Below, one piece after another: positions 9,401 to 16,787 of a DNA stretch of 44,121 bases. The notes beneath the pieces are model-generated. The model was not told the DNA's origin, made no database searches, and was given only the letters and a program-made list of their open reading frames with translations. The DNA is from Chloroflexi bacterium CFX6 (GTDB taxonomy: Bacteria; Chloroflexota; Anaerolineae; Anaerolineales; Villigracilaceae), in contig SZPG01000013.1 in the NCBI GenBank assembly GCA_030263595.1, positions 1 to 44,121 of the forward strand. Reading direction: 5' to 3'. Every line of letters starts with the position of its first letter. Position 1 is the first letter of the stretch. The translations under genes and the position numbers were made by a program.

Positions 9401-10624
9401 TCCATCTCGGAAGCGGTCGGGGAAGATCTGATAGATGCTGGCGCTCTTCGCCCATTCCGGCGCGGTGAAGGATGGATCGTAGAACATCAGGGCGTAACTG
9501 TTGTCCACGGCGTCTTCGCTGACGCTGCCCAAACCGCCGTCCAGCGCGGGGGTGTTGTCCGCGTAATAGTCGGTGTCCGAGCCGTCGGTCACAATGAAGC
9601 GATACCACAGGTTGTTGGGCGAGGTCTCGTGGAGCGAAGCCTGCCAGTAATCGCAGGTGAATTGCTCGAGACCGGGCTGGTAACAAGGGACATCCGTCGC
9701 CGCGGGGGTCATTTTGAGGATGCGTTGGGCGGAGGCGTCGAGGTCGTAGACGCGTAAAGAGACTCCGGTTACGTCGTTGTGGAAGGTTCGGAGGCGGATC
9801 AGGATCTCGGTACCGGAAGGAACCGCCCCGCCCGGCGTGCGATACAGCAGATCGCGGGAGTCGTGTCTCAATCCATCCCAGGCGATGTCGTTGTCGGGTC
9901 CAAATCCTGATCGAATGCTCAATACGTGGGTGGAGGCGTTGTACTCGAACGTGACTTTGGCGTAATCGAACGGCACGAAGAACGGGATGTTCGGTCCGTT
10001 TTGCGCGCCGCCCTGACCGTAATTTACGTCCCAACTTTCATCGAGCGCAACCTTGCCTTCGTAATTTCCGGCAGGCAGCGCGGTGGTCTCGAACGTGTAG
10101 ATGCCGTCTTCATCAGGGTCCTGCAGCCACGAGCGCAGACAATCCGGCTGCCAATCGCCGGGACACCCCAACTCGGATTGGAAACTGCCCGGCGCAACGG
10201 CGATCACGGAGTTCTGGTTGCTGGTGACCCAGTGGGTCTTGTGATCGTAGTAGAACTTGACGGAAGCAGCTGATCCCAAATTCAAACCGATGTTCGCCCC
10301 GTTTTGCTGGGCGTTCGCGCCGTAGTTTTCATCCCAACTATCGTTCAGCGCGGCTTTATATTCGTAACTTCCGGCGGGGATGTTCCACGTTCCCTGCCAG
10401 ACTCCGTCCGACGCGTCGTAGGCGAGATGCGTCGCGGAACAAGCCGGATCCCAATCGCCCGCGCAGCCGAGTTCAGATTGCAAAGACCCGGCAATGGTGA
10501 CGTTGGCCGGGTCGGGAGTATGATCTGCAAGCGCGGGTGAAGGGGAGACGATTTGAGCCAGTATTGCCAGCAGGCTCACCCCCGTAAGGAACCAACGACG
10601 GACGCTAATTGCATTGATTTTCAT
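6434..10624 (-). CDS. Secreted multidomain pullulanase/alpha-amylase (GH13)
   Basis: I place the start at 10624 (MKINAISVRRW) rather than 10639, because GAGGAG lies 8 bases upstream of it. That gives 1396 residues. Order: signal peptide (about 1-34, ending ALA); two pullulanase X25-type repeats (about 41-135 and 141-237, each with SELGC..GDW and SWD.NYG); a neopullulanase-like N domain (about 245-360); the GH13 barrel with nucleophile Asp647 (GWRMDVSGD), acid/base Glu678 (LLISETW) and Asp760 (LDSHDTERL); a fibronectin type III domain (about 955-1045); an unassigned module (about 1050-1175); a second fibronectin III (about 1185-1275); and a CBM20-like starch-binding end containing WDYVEKGANCDE. 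It should hydrolyse starch, pullulan or glycogen outside the cell. Exact specificity is unknown. It is monocistronic. Confidence 0.92.
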   Translation of the reverse strand: MKINAISVRRWFLTGVSLLAILAQIVSPSPALADHTPDPANVTIAGSLQSELGCAGDWDPACSATHLAYDASDGVWQGTWNIPAGSYEYKAALNDSWDENYGANAQQNGANIGLNLGSAASVKFYYDHKTHWVTSNQNSVIAVAPGSFQSELGCPGDWQPDCLRSWLQDPDEDGIYTFETTALPAGNYEGKVALDESWDVNYGQGGAQNGPNIPFFVPFDYAKVTFEYNASTHVLSIRSGFGPDNDIAWDGLRHDSRDLLYRTPGGAVPSGTEILIRLRTFHNDVTGVSLRVYDLDASAQRILKMTPAATDVPCYQPGLEQFTCDYWQASLHETSPNNLWYRFIVTDGSDTDYYADNTPALDGGLGSVSEDAVDNSYALMFYDPSFTAPEWAKSASIYQIFPDRFRDGRANNNPKTGDVRYDDPVLKLSWGTLPEGFCRNYSDGSTNCPWRFDATPPADSPDKEQPRGRDYFGGDLKGVDQYLDYLESLGVNTIYFNPIFDAGSNHSYDTQDYYRIDPYFGTQKDWENLVKHADQRGMKIVLDGVFNHLSSDSPFFDRYHHYPTLGACESLLSPYRNWFTFRDVPAGTGSCVGSAGPNSANYDGWFGFDSIPVINKSLPEVQQYFLTGDNSVSKYWLRQGAGGWRMDVSGDPSFPPGYWETFRGVTKSTDPEALLISETWQKDSTLLRMIRGDRLDTTMNYRLRDAVIGLLAPQGFDSKGFADSGRIISPSEFAARMEAIREDYPDAAYYSLMNLLDSHDTERLRWTLTPSLSETAAEKELDAANVAEGKLRQRIASLIQFSVPGAPTVFYGDEAGMTGDDDPDDRRTYPWADKGGSPDMDMFAHYQTLNALRASNDVLVNGDFTMLLADDVTQVIAYGRKTASQAALVIVNRSDQTRTGAIPVAGYLPDGVTLTNAYAVGSGGATSVTVTNGVIEGSIGPMSAALFLSGEVDLQPAAAPENLEVADEGDATVSLEWEAVPGSAGYNLYRSYLSGGGWEKLNSDPLTGTDYTDTGLQNARRYFYVVTSLDAVGNESGYSNEASALPHLTIGWANLQWPPALTHTISAVNRTDTVYGQVWIDGYTNQPGPTANLRAQLGFGPANSDPNSNADWVWYEASFNVDVGSNDEFMASMLPEAVGSYDYAFRYSTSNGFDWVYADLDGIGNGYSTDQAGKMTVNPSGDSTPPAVPTGLTVLSASPDGIELTWDAIVGDPTLYGYEVLRSDSPGGPYAMIARVTGTSYTDPSVVEDATYYYVVRALDQSFNRSGNSNEVEAKAELRAVTVTFNVTVPSSTDATGFFVYIAGTLNRLDGNLPEWDPGGVTLTRVDATHWTITLIGKETTQIEYKYTLGSWDYVEKGANCDEISNRQLTLTYGGTGTQTVNDTVLNWRNVNPCGN

Positions 10625-10668
10625 GGGTATTCTCCTCAATATCCAGCGGAAGGTTCACATTCAAATAC

Positions 10669-10696
10669 ATTGTAACCATACCGCGAAAGATGTCAA
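10669..10696 (-). promoter_or_regulatory. Sigma70-type promoter for the pullulanase gene
   Basis: On the minus strand a perfect TTGACA (10691-10696) is followed after 16 bases by TACAAT (10669-10674), 45 bases before the chosen start codon. This is the strongest promoter match in the gap. Confidence 0.7.
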
Positions 10697-10827
10697 TCCG
10701 AACGGAATCCATGTAACCTTTTCTCACACGCGGTTTGTGCTTTGCTTCGCCGATGACCCGCAGTTGCGGCTCCGGCTGATTTCGCGATCTGCCGGCTCGG
10801 GCGAAACAATGGAGTGAAAAAAGTCAC

Positions 10828-10856
10828 TTGCGGGAAGAATATTTTGGTTGTATGCT
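10828..10856 (+). promoter_or_regulatory. Likely promoter of the small basic protein gene
   Basis: TTGCGG (10828-10833), a 17-base spacer and TATGCT (10851-10856) precede the 45-aa gene by about 54 bases. The match is moderate but correctly spaced. Confidence 0.5.
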
Positions 10857-10909
10857 AAAGGCCGACGCCGCCAGAACGCCGAATGTTGAATTACCGAAAG
10901 GAGAACCTC

Positions 10910-11047
10910 ATGAGTCACTCCGGCAAAAAAGACAAAGGCAAAAAGGAACAAAGAAAGAAATCCAGGCGCACGTTGAAGGAGAAGAGAAAGATCAAACACG
11001 AAAAGCATGAAAACCCGGACAAGAGGCACGTTGTAATCCCCGGTTGA
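10910..11047 (+). CDS. Small, very basic 45-aa protein
   Basis: A short reading frame with a textbook ribosome site (AAAGGAG, 10897-10903) 6 bases before ATG. It begins MSHSGKKDKGKKEQRKK and ends RHVVIPG. Of 45 residues, 13 are Lys, 5 Arg and 4 His, spread over a helical-looking, uncharged-poor chain. It has its own promoter-like sequence and a following hairpin, which supports a real, separately transcribed gene. Nothing identifies its function; the charge suggests binding to nucleic acid, ribosome or polyphosphate. It is too short for default gene callers and has no membrane segment. Confidence 0.6.
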   Translation: MSHSGKKDKGKKEQRKKSRRTLKEKRKIKHEKHENPDKRHVVIPG

Positions 11048-11053
11048 TCCAAT

Positions 11054-11081
11054 GCCCCTGATCGAATGAAAGGTCAGGGGC
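11054..11081 (+). terminator. Hairpin after the small basic protein gene
   Basis: GCCCCTGA (11054-11061) and TCAGGGGC (11074-11081) form an 8-bp stem with a 12-base loop, 7 bases after the stop codon. The following sequence is only weakly T-rich, so termination may be partial. Confidence 0.6.
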
Positions 11082-11104
11082 GTTTGGCTGGTGCACTTGA
11101 CTAA

Positions 11105-11269
11105 AAGTTTTATTCGATTACCTTACACTTTGGTATTGGGACGCGGATCAACGCGGAGGGACGCGGATTTTTGAGGCAATGCCCGAAAAAGCGCCTTGAA
11201 TCCGCGTTTCCTGCGCGCTCCGCAGTCCGCGTCCCATTTTTAAGAGTGTAAGGTAATCAGAAGTTTTAT
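11105..11269. repeat. MITE-like element, copy 1, with flanking direct repeats
   Basis: A 147-base non-coding element (11114-11260) has 14-bp perfect terminal inverted repeats: GATTACCTTACACT at 11116-11129 and its complement at 11245-11258. It is flanked by the 9-base direct repeat AAGTTTTAT (11105-11113 and 11261-11269), as expected of a target-site duplication. Inside, blocks of GGGACGCGGA on the left face complementary TCCGCGTCCC on the right, so the whole element can fold into one long hairpin. It holds no gene. A diverged second copy is at 16784-16910. Confidence 0.75.
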
Positions 11270-11283
11270 CAACAAAGGAACTC

Positions 11284-12486
11284 ATGGACGAACTATCGCA
11301 TAAATCCTTTCAGACCCGCGCGGTCCACGCCGGGGAGCGCGTCCCGCCCGCAGACTTTCGACCGGTCGCCACGCCCATCTGGAACACGGTCGGCTACCTG
11401 TACGAAAACATGGACGACCTCGACGCCGTGTTCGACCGCAAGAAACCGGGGCAGGTTTACCTTCGTTACTCGAATCCCACCACAGAGGCGTTCGAGAACG
11501 CGGTTGCAAATCTCGAAAACGCGGAAGCCGCGCAGGCATATTCGTCGGGCATGGCGGCGATCCACGCCGCGCTGCTGGGAGCCGGAGTCAAGGCTGGAAC
11601 GTCCATCGTCGCCGCGTTGGATGTCTACGGCGCGACGTTTACGCTGCTGAACAGTATCTTCAGGAGCATGGGGGTGAACGTCCGCATGGTGGATGTCAGC
11701 GATCACGACGAAGTGGAAACAGCCCTCGAACAAACGGGAGCGACCGTTCTTATCGTGGAATCCATTTCCAATCCGCTTCTCAAAGTGGCAGACGTTCCCG
11801 CGCTCGCAAAACTGGCGCGTAAGCACGGCGCGCTCCTGCTGGTGGACAACACCTTCGCTTCGCCATACCTCCTCAACCCCCTCGAACACGGCGCGGAGTA
11901 CGTCATCCACTCTGCGACCAAATACCTCTCCGGTCACGGTGACGCGCTGGCGGGCATCGTCGCAACCTCGACCGCGAACAAAAACCGACTCTTCGAATTG
12001 AACAAGTTGATCGGCGGAGTGTTGGGTCCCTTCGAAGCCTGGCTTGCCCTGCGCGGACTCAAAACCCTGCCCCTCCGCATGAAACAACAATGCGAGAACG
12101 CCTTGCGGGTCGCCGAATGGCTCCGCTCGCATCCGCGCATCGAGACCGTTCATTACCCCGGCTTGCCGGAACATCCGCAGCGCGAACTTGCGAATCAACT
12201 TTTCAAGGGCAGGGGATTCGGCGGCGTCCTGTCGTTCGTGATCGCAGGCGCGGATAAGAACAAAGTCTTCCGCTTCATGGAATCGCTTTCGATTTGTTTG
12301 CCCGCGACAACGCTTGGAGATATCTATTCGCTCGTCCTGCATCCCATGACCTCCTCCCATCGCGGCTTGACCCCTGAAGAACGCGCTCGCGTCGGGATTC
12401 CCGATGGGCTGGTGAGGCTTTCGACCGGCATCGAATCCGCCGACGATATCCTCGCCGATCTCGACTCCGCCTTGGGCAGGTTATGA
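11284..12486 (+). CDS. Transsulfuration-family PLP enzyme (cystathionine/methionine gamma-lyase or synthase type)
   Basis: The 400-residue protein is a full-length Cys/Met-metabolism PLP enzyme (fold type I). The motif YSNPT (62-66), the PLP-stacking SSGMAAIHA region (about 87-95), Asp188 in LLVDNTFASP and the Schiff-base Lys213 in SATKYLSGHGD are all present. The family covers cystathionine gamma-synthase, cystathionine beta/gamma-lyase, methionine gamma-lyase and O-acetylhomoserine sulfhydrylase. The length fits the shorter CGS/CGL/MGL members rather than the roughly 430-residue sulfhydrylases. The start has an AAAGGA site just upstream. No sulfur-metabolism partner is adjacent; the next gene is a regulator facing the same way. 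Assignment to one reaction is not possible from sequence reading alone. Confidence 0.9.
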   Translation: MDELSHKSFQTRAVHAGERVPPADFRPVATPIWNTVGYLYENMDDLDAVFDRKKPGQVYLRYSNPTTEAFENAVANLENAEAAQAYSSGMAAIHAALLGAGVKAGTSIVAALDVYGATFTLLNSIFRSMGVNVRMVDVSDHDEVETALEQTGATVLIVESISNPLLKVADVPALAKLARKHGALLLVDNTFASPYLLNPLEHGAEYVIHSATKYLSGHGDALAGIVATSTANKNRLFELNKLIGGVLGPFEAWLALRGLKTLPLRMKQQCENALRVAEWLRSHPRIETVHYPGLPEHPQRELANQLFKGRGFGGVLSFVIAGADKNKVFRFMESLSICLPATTLGDIYSLVLHPMTSSHRGLTPEERARVGIPDGLVRLSTGIESADDILADLDSALGRL

Positions 12487-12518
12487 ACTCGCCAGCCATT
12501 TCGGCTTATCCACAAACC

Positions 12519-12547
12519 TTGACGCGCCAGGCAGATCGTCATATACT
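12519..12547 (+). promoter_or_regulatory. Promoter of the GntR-korAB unit
   Basis: TTGACG (12519-12524), exactly 17 bases, then TATACT (12542-12547). The GntR start codon follows 25 bases after the -10 box. A small inverted repeat, GGATT and AATCC (about 12549-12567), lies at the expected start of transcription and could be the regulator's own site. Confidence 0.65.
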
Positions 12548-12572
12548 CGGATTTATCTGATTAATCCTAACT

Positions 12573-13256
12573 ATGGTGATCCGAGACAGAGTTACCCCAG
12601 ATATTTCCGAGTTCCTCCGTTATCTTGCGACACACGACGAGGTCGAAACCGGACTTCCCTCCCTCAAAAAATTGAGCGAGGAGTTGGGCGTCGGCGTCGC
12701 GTCCCTGCGGGAACAACTCGAAGTGGCGCGAGCGCTTGGGTTGGTGGAGGTCAAGCCCCGGCTGGGGATGAGGCGCAAACCATATTCCTTCGCGCCCGCC
12801 GTCTCGAAGAGTCTCAATTACGCCATCGCCCTGGATAAGGATCACTTCATCGCATTCGCCGACCTGCGCCAGCATATCGAGACCGCATACTGGCATCAGG
12901 CGGTAAAATCCCTTACGACCGAAGACCACGAAGCATTGAAGGACCTCGTTGCCCGCGCGTGGAAGAAACTGCACGGCAGTCCCATCGAAATCCCCCATCC
13001 CGAACATCGCGAATTGCATCTCACCATATACCGCCGCCTGGGTAATCCGTTCGTTACAGGTTTGCTTCAGTCGTATTGGGACGCGTACGAATCGGTCGGC
13101 TTGAACTTCTTCACCGATTACGATTACCTCACCGAGGTCTGGACGTATCACCAGAAAATGGTGGACGCCATTTGCGCCAACGATGCGGACGCGGGCTACA
13201 AAGCCCTCTCCGAACATACCGACTTGATCCACCAACTTATTTCATCGTCCCAGTGA
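12573..13256 (+). CDS. GntR-family (FadR/FCD-type) transcriptional regulator
   Basis: A 227-residue regulator with an N-terminal winged helix (about residues 5-65: GLPSLKKLSEELGVGVASLREQ is the helix-turn-helix) and an all-helical FCD ligand domain (about 80-220). His residues near 145-148, 192 and 214 are plausible metal ligands of FCD domains. Family members bind small carboxylic acids. The gene starts without a clear ribosome site, close to the predicted transcription start, so translation may be nearly leaderless. It sits 22 bases before korA, so the natural inference is control of the 2-oxoacid oxidoreductase operon and perhaps of itself by a 2-oxoacid or related acid. Confidence 0.82.
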   Translation: MVIRDRVTPDISEFLRYLATHDEVETGLPSLKKLSEELGVGVASLREQLEVARALGLVEVKPRLGMRRKPYSFAPAVSKSLNYAIALDKDHFIAFADLRQHIETAYWHQAVKSLTTEDHEALKDLVARAWKKLHGSPIEIPHPEHRELHLTIYRRLGNPFVTGLLQSYWDAYESVGLNFFTDYDYLTEVWTYHQKMVDAICANDADAGYKALSEHTDLIHQLISSSQ

Positions 13257-13278
13257 CGAACACTTTACGAGGAGCTCC

Positions 13279-15207
13279 ATGAACAGAGTAGTAAACGATT
13301 TCTCGATCATTGTTGGCACCAAGAACGGCTCCGGCAGTTCCACTGCCAACAATACCCTCCTGCGCGCGATCTTCAAGATGGGCGTGCCGGTTTCGGGCAA
13401 GAACCTTTTCCCCTCCAACATTCAGGGCCTGCCCACCTGGTATACGATCCGCATCAGCAGGGATGGATTCACAGCCCGCCGCGAGATCAACGAGATCGTG
13501 GTGGCGATGAATCCCGATTCGTTCGCGCGGGACCTGGCGTCTGTCGCGCCTGGCGGAGCCTTTTTCTACGCCGACGACATCAAGCAGCCCATTACCCGCG
13601 CGGACGTCGCCGTGTATCCCATGCCGGTCAAAAAGATCGTGCGCGACGACCCGAACGTGCCGAACGATTTTCGCGAACTGGTAGGCAACATGGTCTATGT
13701 AGGCGTGCTGGCGCAGATGATCGGCATCGAGATTGACAAGATCGAAGCCGCGCTGGACTTCCATTTCAAGGGCAAGCAGAAGCCGATCAACATGAACATG
13801 GGCGCGGTCAAGGCTGGCGCGGAATGGGCGCAGGCGAACCTCGAAAAGAAGGATCCGTACTACATCGAACCCATGGAGAAGACTCACGGCATGATCATGG
13901 CGGACGGCAACACTGCCGCCGCGATCGGTTCGATCTTCGGCGGCGTGCAATTCGTGGCGTGGTATCCCATCACCCCCGCCTCGTCGCTGGCGGAAGCCAT
14001 GAACGATTACTTTCCCATGCTTCGCAAACGCGAGGACGGCAAACAGACGTACGCGGTCGTCCAGGCGGAGGACGAACTCGCCGCGATCGGCATGGCGATC
14101 GGCGCGGGCTGGAGCGGACTGCGTTCGATGACCTCCACCTCCGGTCCCGGCCTGAGCCTGATGACCGAGTTCTCGGGTCTTGCCTATTACGCCGAGGTGC
14201 CGGTGGTCATCTGGGACGTGCAGCGCATCGGTCCAAGCACAGGTCTGCCCACCCGCACTTCGCAGGGCGACCTGACCTTTGTCAACTCCATCGGTCACGG
14301 AGATACGCAGTCCATCATCCTGTTCCCCGGCGACGTGTATGAGTGTTTTGAATTCGGCTGGAAAGCCTTAGACATTGCCGAGCGGATGCAGTCGCCGGTC
14401 TTCGTGCTTAGCGACCTGGATATGGGCATGAACCAGTGGATGTCCAAACCGTTCAAATATCCCGATACGCCCATGGATCGCGGCAAGGTGCTTTGGGAAA
14501 AGGACCTCGAGGAACTCAAGGGCAACTGGGCGCGCTACCTCGACAAGGACGGGGATGGGATTCCCTATCGCACCATTCCGGGCAACAAATATCCCCTGGG
14601 CGCGTATTTCACGCGCGGCACCGGTCACGATGAGAACGCCCGTTATAGCGAGGATGCGCGCGTCTGGCTCGGCAACATGGATCGCCTGAGGAGAAAATAC
14701 GAGACCGCTCGCAAGTATGTGCCGGCGCCCATCCTGCGAGAGAACAAGGGCGCGGCGGTCGGCATCCTCAGCTACGGCTCGACGGAAGCCGCCATTACCG
14801 AGGCAATGTATCATCTCGAAACGGAGCATGGCATCAAGGCGGATTTCATGCGCTTGCGCGCGCTGCCCTTCACCGATGAAGTGGGGGATTTCATCGGCAG
14901 GTACGATCAAATATTCGTCGTCGAGATGAATCGCGACGGGCAGATGAAGCAGATCCTGTCCGCTGAGTATCCGCAGTATGCCGGGGCGTTCAAGTCCGTT
15001 GCGTACGGCGACGGTTTGCCAGCCTCCGCCAGGTGGGTGCGCGAAGGAATTTTGGCGAAGTATGACGCTGGAAAGGCTGGGGCGAAGTCGAAGGCCGGAT
15101 CAACGCCGCGCAGGACAACGCCAGGCAAAGAGGCGGCGAAGCCGGCTCGAAAGAAAACGAGCGGCGTAAAATCCACCGCGAAGAAAACGTCCAGCCGGAA
15201 GAAATAA
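13279..15207 (+). CDS. korA: 2-oxoacid:ferredoxin oxidoreductase, fused gamma-alpha subunit
   Basis: The 642-residue protein joins a gamma domain (about 1-190, starting FSIIVGTKNGSGS) to an alpha domain carrying YPITPASS (229-236), the usual KorA fusion. With KorB it should convert a 2-oxoacid (2-oxoglutarate or a similar acid) and CoA to acyl-CoA and CO2 while reducing ferredoxin. The start has a GAGGAG site 5 bases away. Odd feature: residues 597-642 form a Lys/Arg-rich tail (16 basic residues of 46, with Ala, Ser, Thr, Pro), like a histone H1 tail, which is not part of the family fold. No ferredoxin-like delta subunit is adjacent, consistent with the two-subunit KorAB type. Confidence 0.93.
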   Translation: MNRVVNDFSIIVGTKNGSGSSTANNTLLRAIFKMGVPVSGKNLFPSNIQGLPTWYTIRISRDGFTARREINEIVVAMNPDSFARDLASVAPGGAFFYADDIKQPITRADVAVYPMPVKKIVRDDPNVPNDFRELVGNMVYVGVLAQMIGIEIDKIEAALDFHFKGKQKPINMNMGAVKAGAEWAQANLEKKDPYYIEPMEKTHGMIMADGNTAAAIGSIFGGVQFVAWYPITPASSLAEAMNDYFPMLRKREDGKQTYAVVQAEDELAAIGMAIGAGWSGLRSMTSTSGPGLSLMTEFSGLAYYAEVPVVIWDVQRIGPSTGLPTRTSQGDLTFVNSIGHGDTQSIILFPGDVYECFEFGWKALDIAERMQSPVFVLSDLDMGMNQWMSKPFKYPDTPMDRGKVLWEKDLEELKGNWARYLDKDGDGIPYRTIPGNKYPLGAYFTRGTGHDENARYSEDARVWLGNMDRLRRKYETARKYVPAPILRENKGAAVGILSYGSTEAAITEAMYHLETEHGIKADFMRLRALPFTDEVGDFIGRYDQIFVVEMNRDGQMKQILSAEYPQYAGAFKSVAYGDGLPASARWVREGILAKYDAGKAGAKSKAGSTPRRTTPGKEAAKPARKKTSGVKSTAKKTSSRKK

Positions 15208-15228
15208 GAGAGAAAGGAGTATTTACCA

Positions 15229-16284
15229 ATGACACAACCACTCCCCATGGCGGGCGCGCCTGCCAATGTAAATCTGCTTGGGTTGACCAAGAACGATTAT
15301 CGCGGCAACCCCAGCACACTCTGCCAGGGATGCGGTCACAATTCGATCTCGAGCCAGATCATCGCCGCGATGTACGAGATGAGCGTGATGCCTGAGCATA
15401 TCATCAAGTTTAGCGGTATCGGTTGTTCGAGCAAAAGCCCCACGTATTTTCTGAACCGTTCATTCGGTTTCAACAGCCTGCACGGGCGCATGCCCTCGAT
15501 TGCGACCGGCGCGCTGTTCGGCGATCACACGTTGAAGGGGCTCGGCGTTTCCGGCGACGGCGATACCGCCAGCATCGGCATGGGTCAGTTCAAACACGTC
15601 ATGCGCCGCAACGTCAACATGGTGTACATCGTCGAGAACAACGGCGTGTACGGGCTTACGAAAGGGCAGTTTTCCGCCACCGCCGAGAAGGGTTTGCAAC
15701 TCAAGAAGCAAGGCACCAACCCTTACATGCCGGTTGATATTTGCATGGAAGCCATCGTCTCGAATGCAACGTTCGTAGCGCGTTCCTTTGCGGGCAACCC
15801 CAAGCAGGTGAAGGAACTGCTCAAAGCCGCGTTTGCCCACAAGGGAATTGCAGTGCTGGACATCATCAGCCCCTGTGTGACGTTCAACAACCAGGATAAC
15901 GCCTATCACTCGTACGCCTGGGGCAAGGATCACGAGGAACCCCTGCACGACATCACCTACATCGCGCCGCGCAACGAGATCATCCTCGAAGAGGAGATGA
16001 AGGAGGGCGAGATCCGCGAGGTGACCATGCACGACGGTTCCATCGTCATCCTGAAGAACCTCGAAAACGATTACGACCCGACGAACCGCTTCGAGGCTCT
16101 GCGCGTGCTCGAGGAGGCGCAGCAGAACAATTGGCTGGTGACGGGATTGATCTACGTGAACACCTCCAAGCCTGCGTTGGATGAAACGTATACTCTCGTG
16201 GACACGCCCCTCAACCGCCTCACTGAATCGGACCTCAGGCCCGCCCCCGAATTGATTGACAGGATCAACGCCCTGATGTTCTAA
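15229..16284 (+). CDS. korB: 2-oxoacid:ferredoxin oxidoreductase, beta subunit
   Basis: The 351-residue TPP-binding subunit starts 21 bases after korA behind AAAGGAG. The thiamine pyrophosphate motif runs from GDGD (109-112) to ENN (136-138). Cys32 and Cys35 (CQGCGH), Cys66 (GIGCSS) and Cys216 (SPCVTF) are in the positions that hold the single [4Fe-4S] cluster of KorB/PorB. With KorA it forms the catalytic core; electrons leave through this cluster to ferredoxin. The enzyme works in oxidative and in reductive (CO2-fixing) directions in different organisms, and the sequence does not tell which. Substrate could be 2-oxoglutarate, pyruvate or a branched-chain 2-oxoacid. Confidence 0.93.
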   Translation: MTQPLPMAGAPANVNLLGLTKNDYRGNPSTLCQGCGHNSISSQIIAAMYEMSVMPEHIIKFSGIGCSSKSPTYFLNRSFGFNSLHGRMPSIATGALFGDHTLKGLGVSGDGDTASIGMGQFKHVMRRNVNMVYIVENNGVYGLTKGQFSATAEKGLQLKKQGTNPYMPVDICMEAIVSNATFVARSFAGNPKQVKELLKAAFAHKGIAVLDIISPCVTFNNQDNAYHSYAWGKDHEEPLHDITYIAPRNEIILEEEMKEGEIREVTMHDGSIVILKNLENDYDPTNRFEALRVLEEAQQNNWLVTGLIYVNTSKPALDETYTLVDTPLNRLTESDLRPAPELIDRINALMF

Positions 16285-16306
16285 CCCCCCCCGACCTCAC
16301 TCTCTG

Positions 16307-16362
16307 CCCCTCTCCCGCTTTCGATTTCACTGGCGCTCCGCTCAGCGCGACACGGAGAGGGG
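16307..16362 (+). promoter_or_regulatory. Hairpin enclosing the ribosome site of the arfB-like gene
   Basis: CCCCTCTCC (16307-16315) pairs with GGAGAGGGG (16354-16362); the 3' arm is the ribosome-binding site of the next gene. A second small inverted repeat, GCGCT and AGCGC, sits in the loop. It may act as a terminator of korAB or as a translation brake, or may simply be one of the dispersed repeats of this genome. Confidence 0.5.
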
Positions 16363-16370
16363 TGTTTCTT

Positions 16371-16787
16371 ATGCTCGAAATCACACCAGACTTTCACATT
16401 GACGAACGCGAATTGCAATTCGAATATATCCGCGCCTCGGGGCCCGGCGGGCAGAACGTGAACAAGGTTGCGACGGCGGCGCAGTTGCGGTTCGACGTGC
16501 GCTCTTCGTCCCTGCCGGAGGAGGCGAAAGCGCGGCTGATCTCTCTTGCGGGTAAGCGCGTGTCGAGCGACGGGATTTTGATGATCGAAGCGAAGCGATT
16601 CCGCACGCAGGAACAGAACCGCGCGGACGCGATCCGCAGGTTTGTAGAATTGGCGCGCAAATCCCTGTCGAAGCCGAAGGCGCGCGCAAGAACGAAGCCG
16701 ACGAAAGCAGCGCGGGAAAAACGGCTGAAAGAGAAGAGGGCAAGAGGGGAGATCAAAAGGATCAGGCAAAGCAAATCTTACGATTGA
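16371..16787 (+). CDS. arfB: ArfB (YaeJ)-like peptidyl-tRNA hydrolase, ribosome rescue
   Basis: The 138-residue protein has the class I release-factor catalytic domain with GPGGQNVNK (GGQ at 26-28) and a Lys/Arg-rich C-terminal tail (about 100-138), the layout of ArfB. ArfB enters stalled ribosomes lacking a stop codon, its tail in the empty mRNA channel, and the GGQ loop releases the peptide. I choose ATG at 16371 over the upstream GTG at 16362 because GGAGAGGGG fits the ATG and the GTG would lie inside it. The stop codon at 16785-16787 lies at the very edge of MITE copy 2. The gene's ribosome site is in a hairpin, which could limit its expression. Confidence 0.88.
   Translation: MLEITPDFHIDERELQFEYIRASGPGGQNVNKVATAAQLRFDVRSSSLPEEAKARLISLAGKRVSSDGILMIEAKRFRTQEQNRADAIRRFVELARKSLSKPKARARTKPTKAAREKRLKEKRARGEIKRIRQSKSYD

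Noticed and set aside
7760..9757. Two long + strand open frames opposite the pullulanase gene
   Set aside because: The pullulanase frame has clear catalytic motifs; the opposite frames show no domains and are antisense artefacts.
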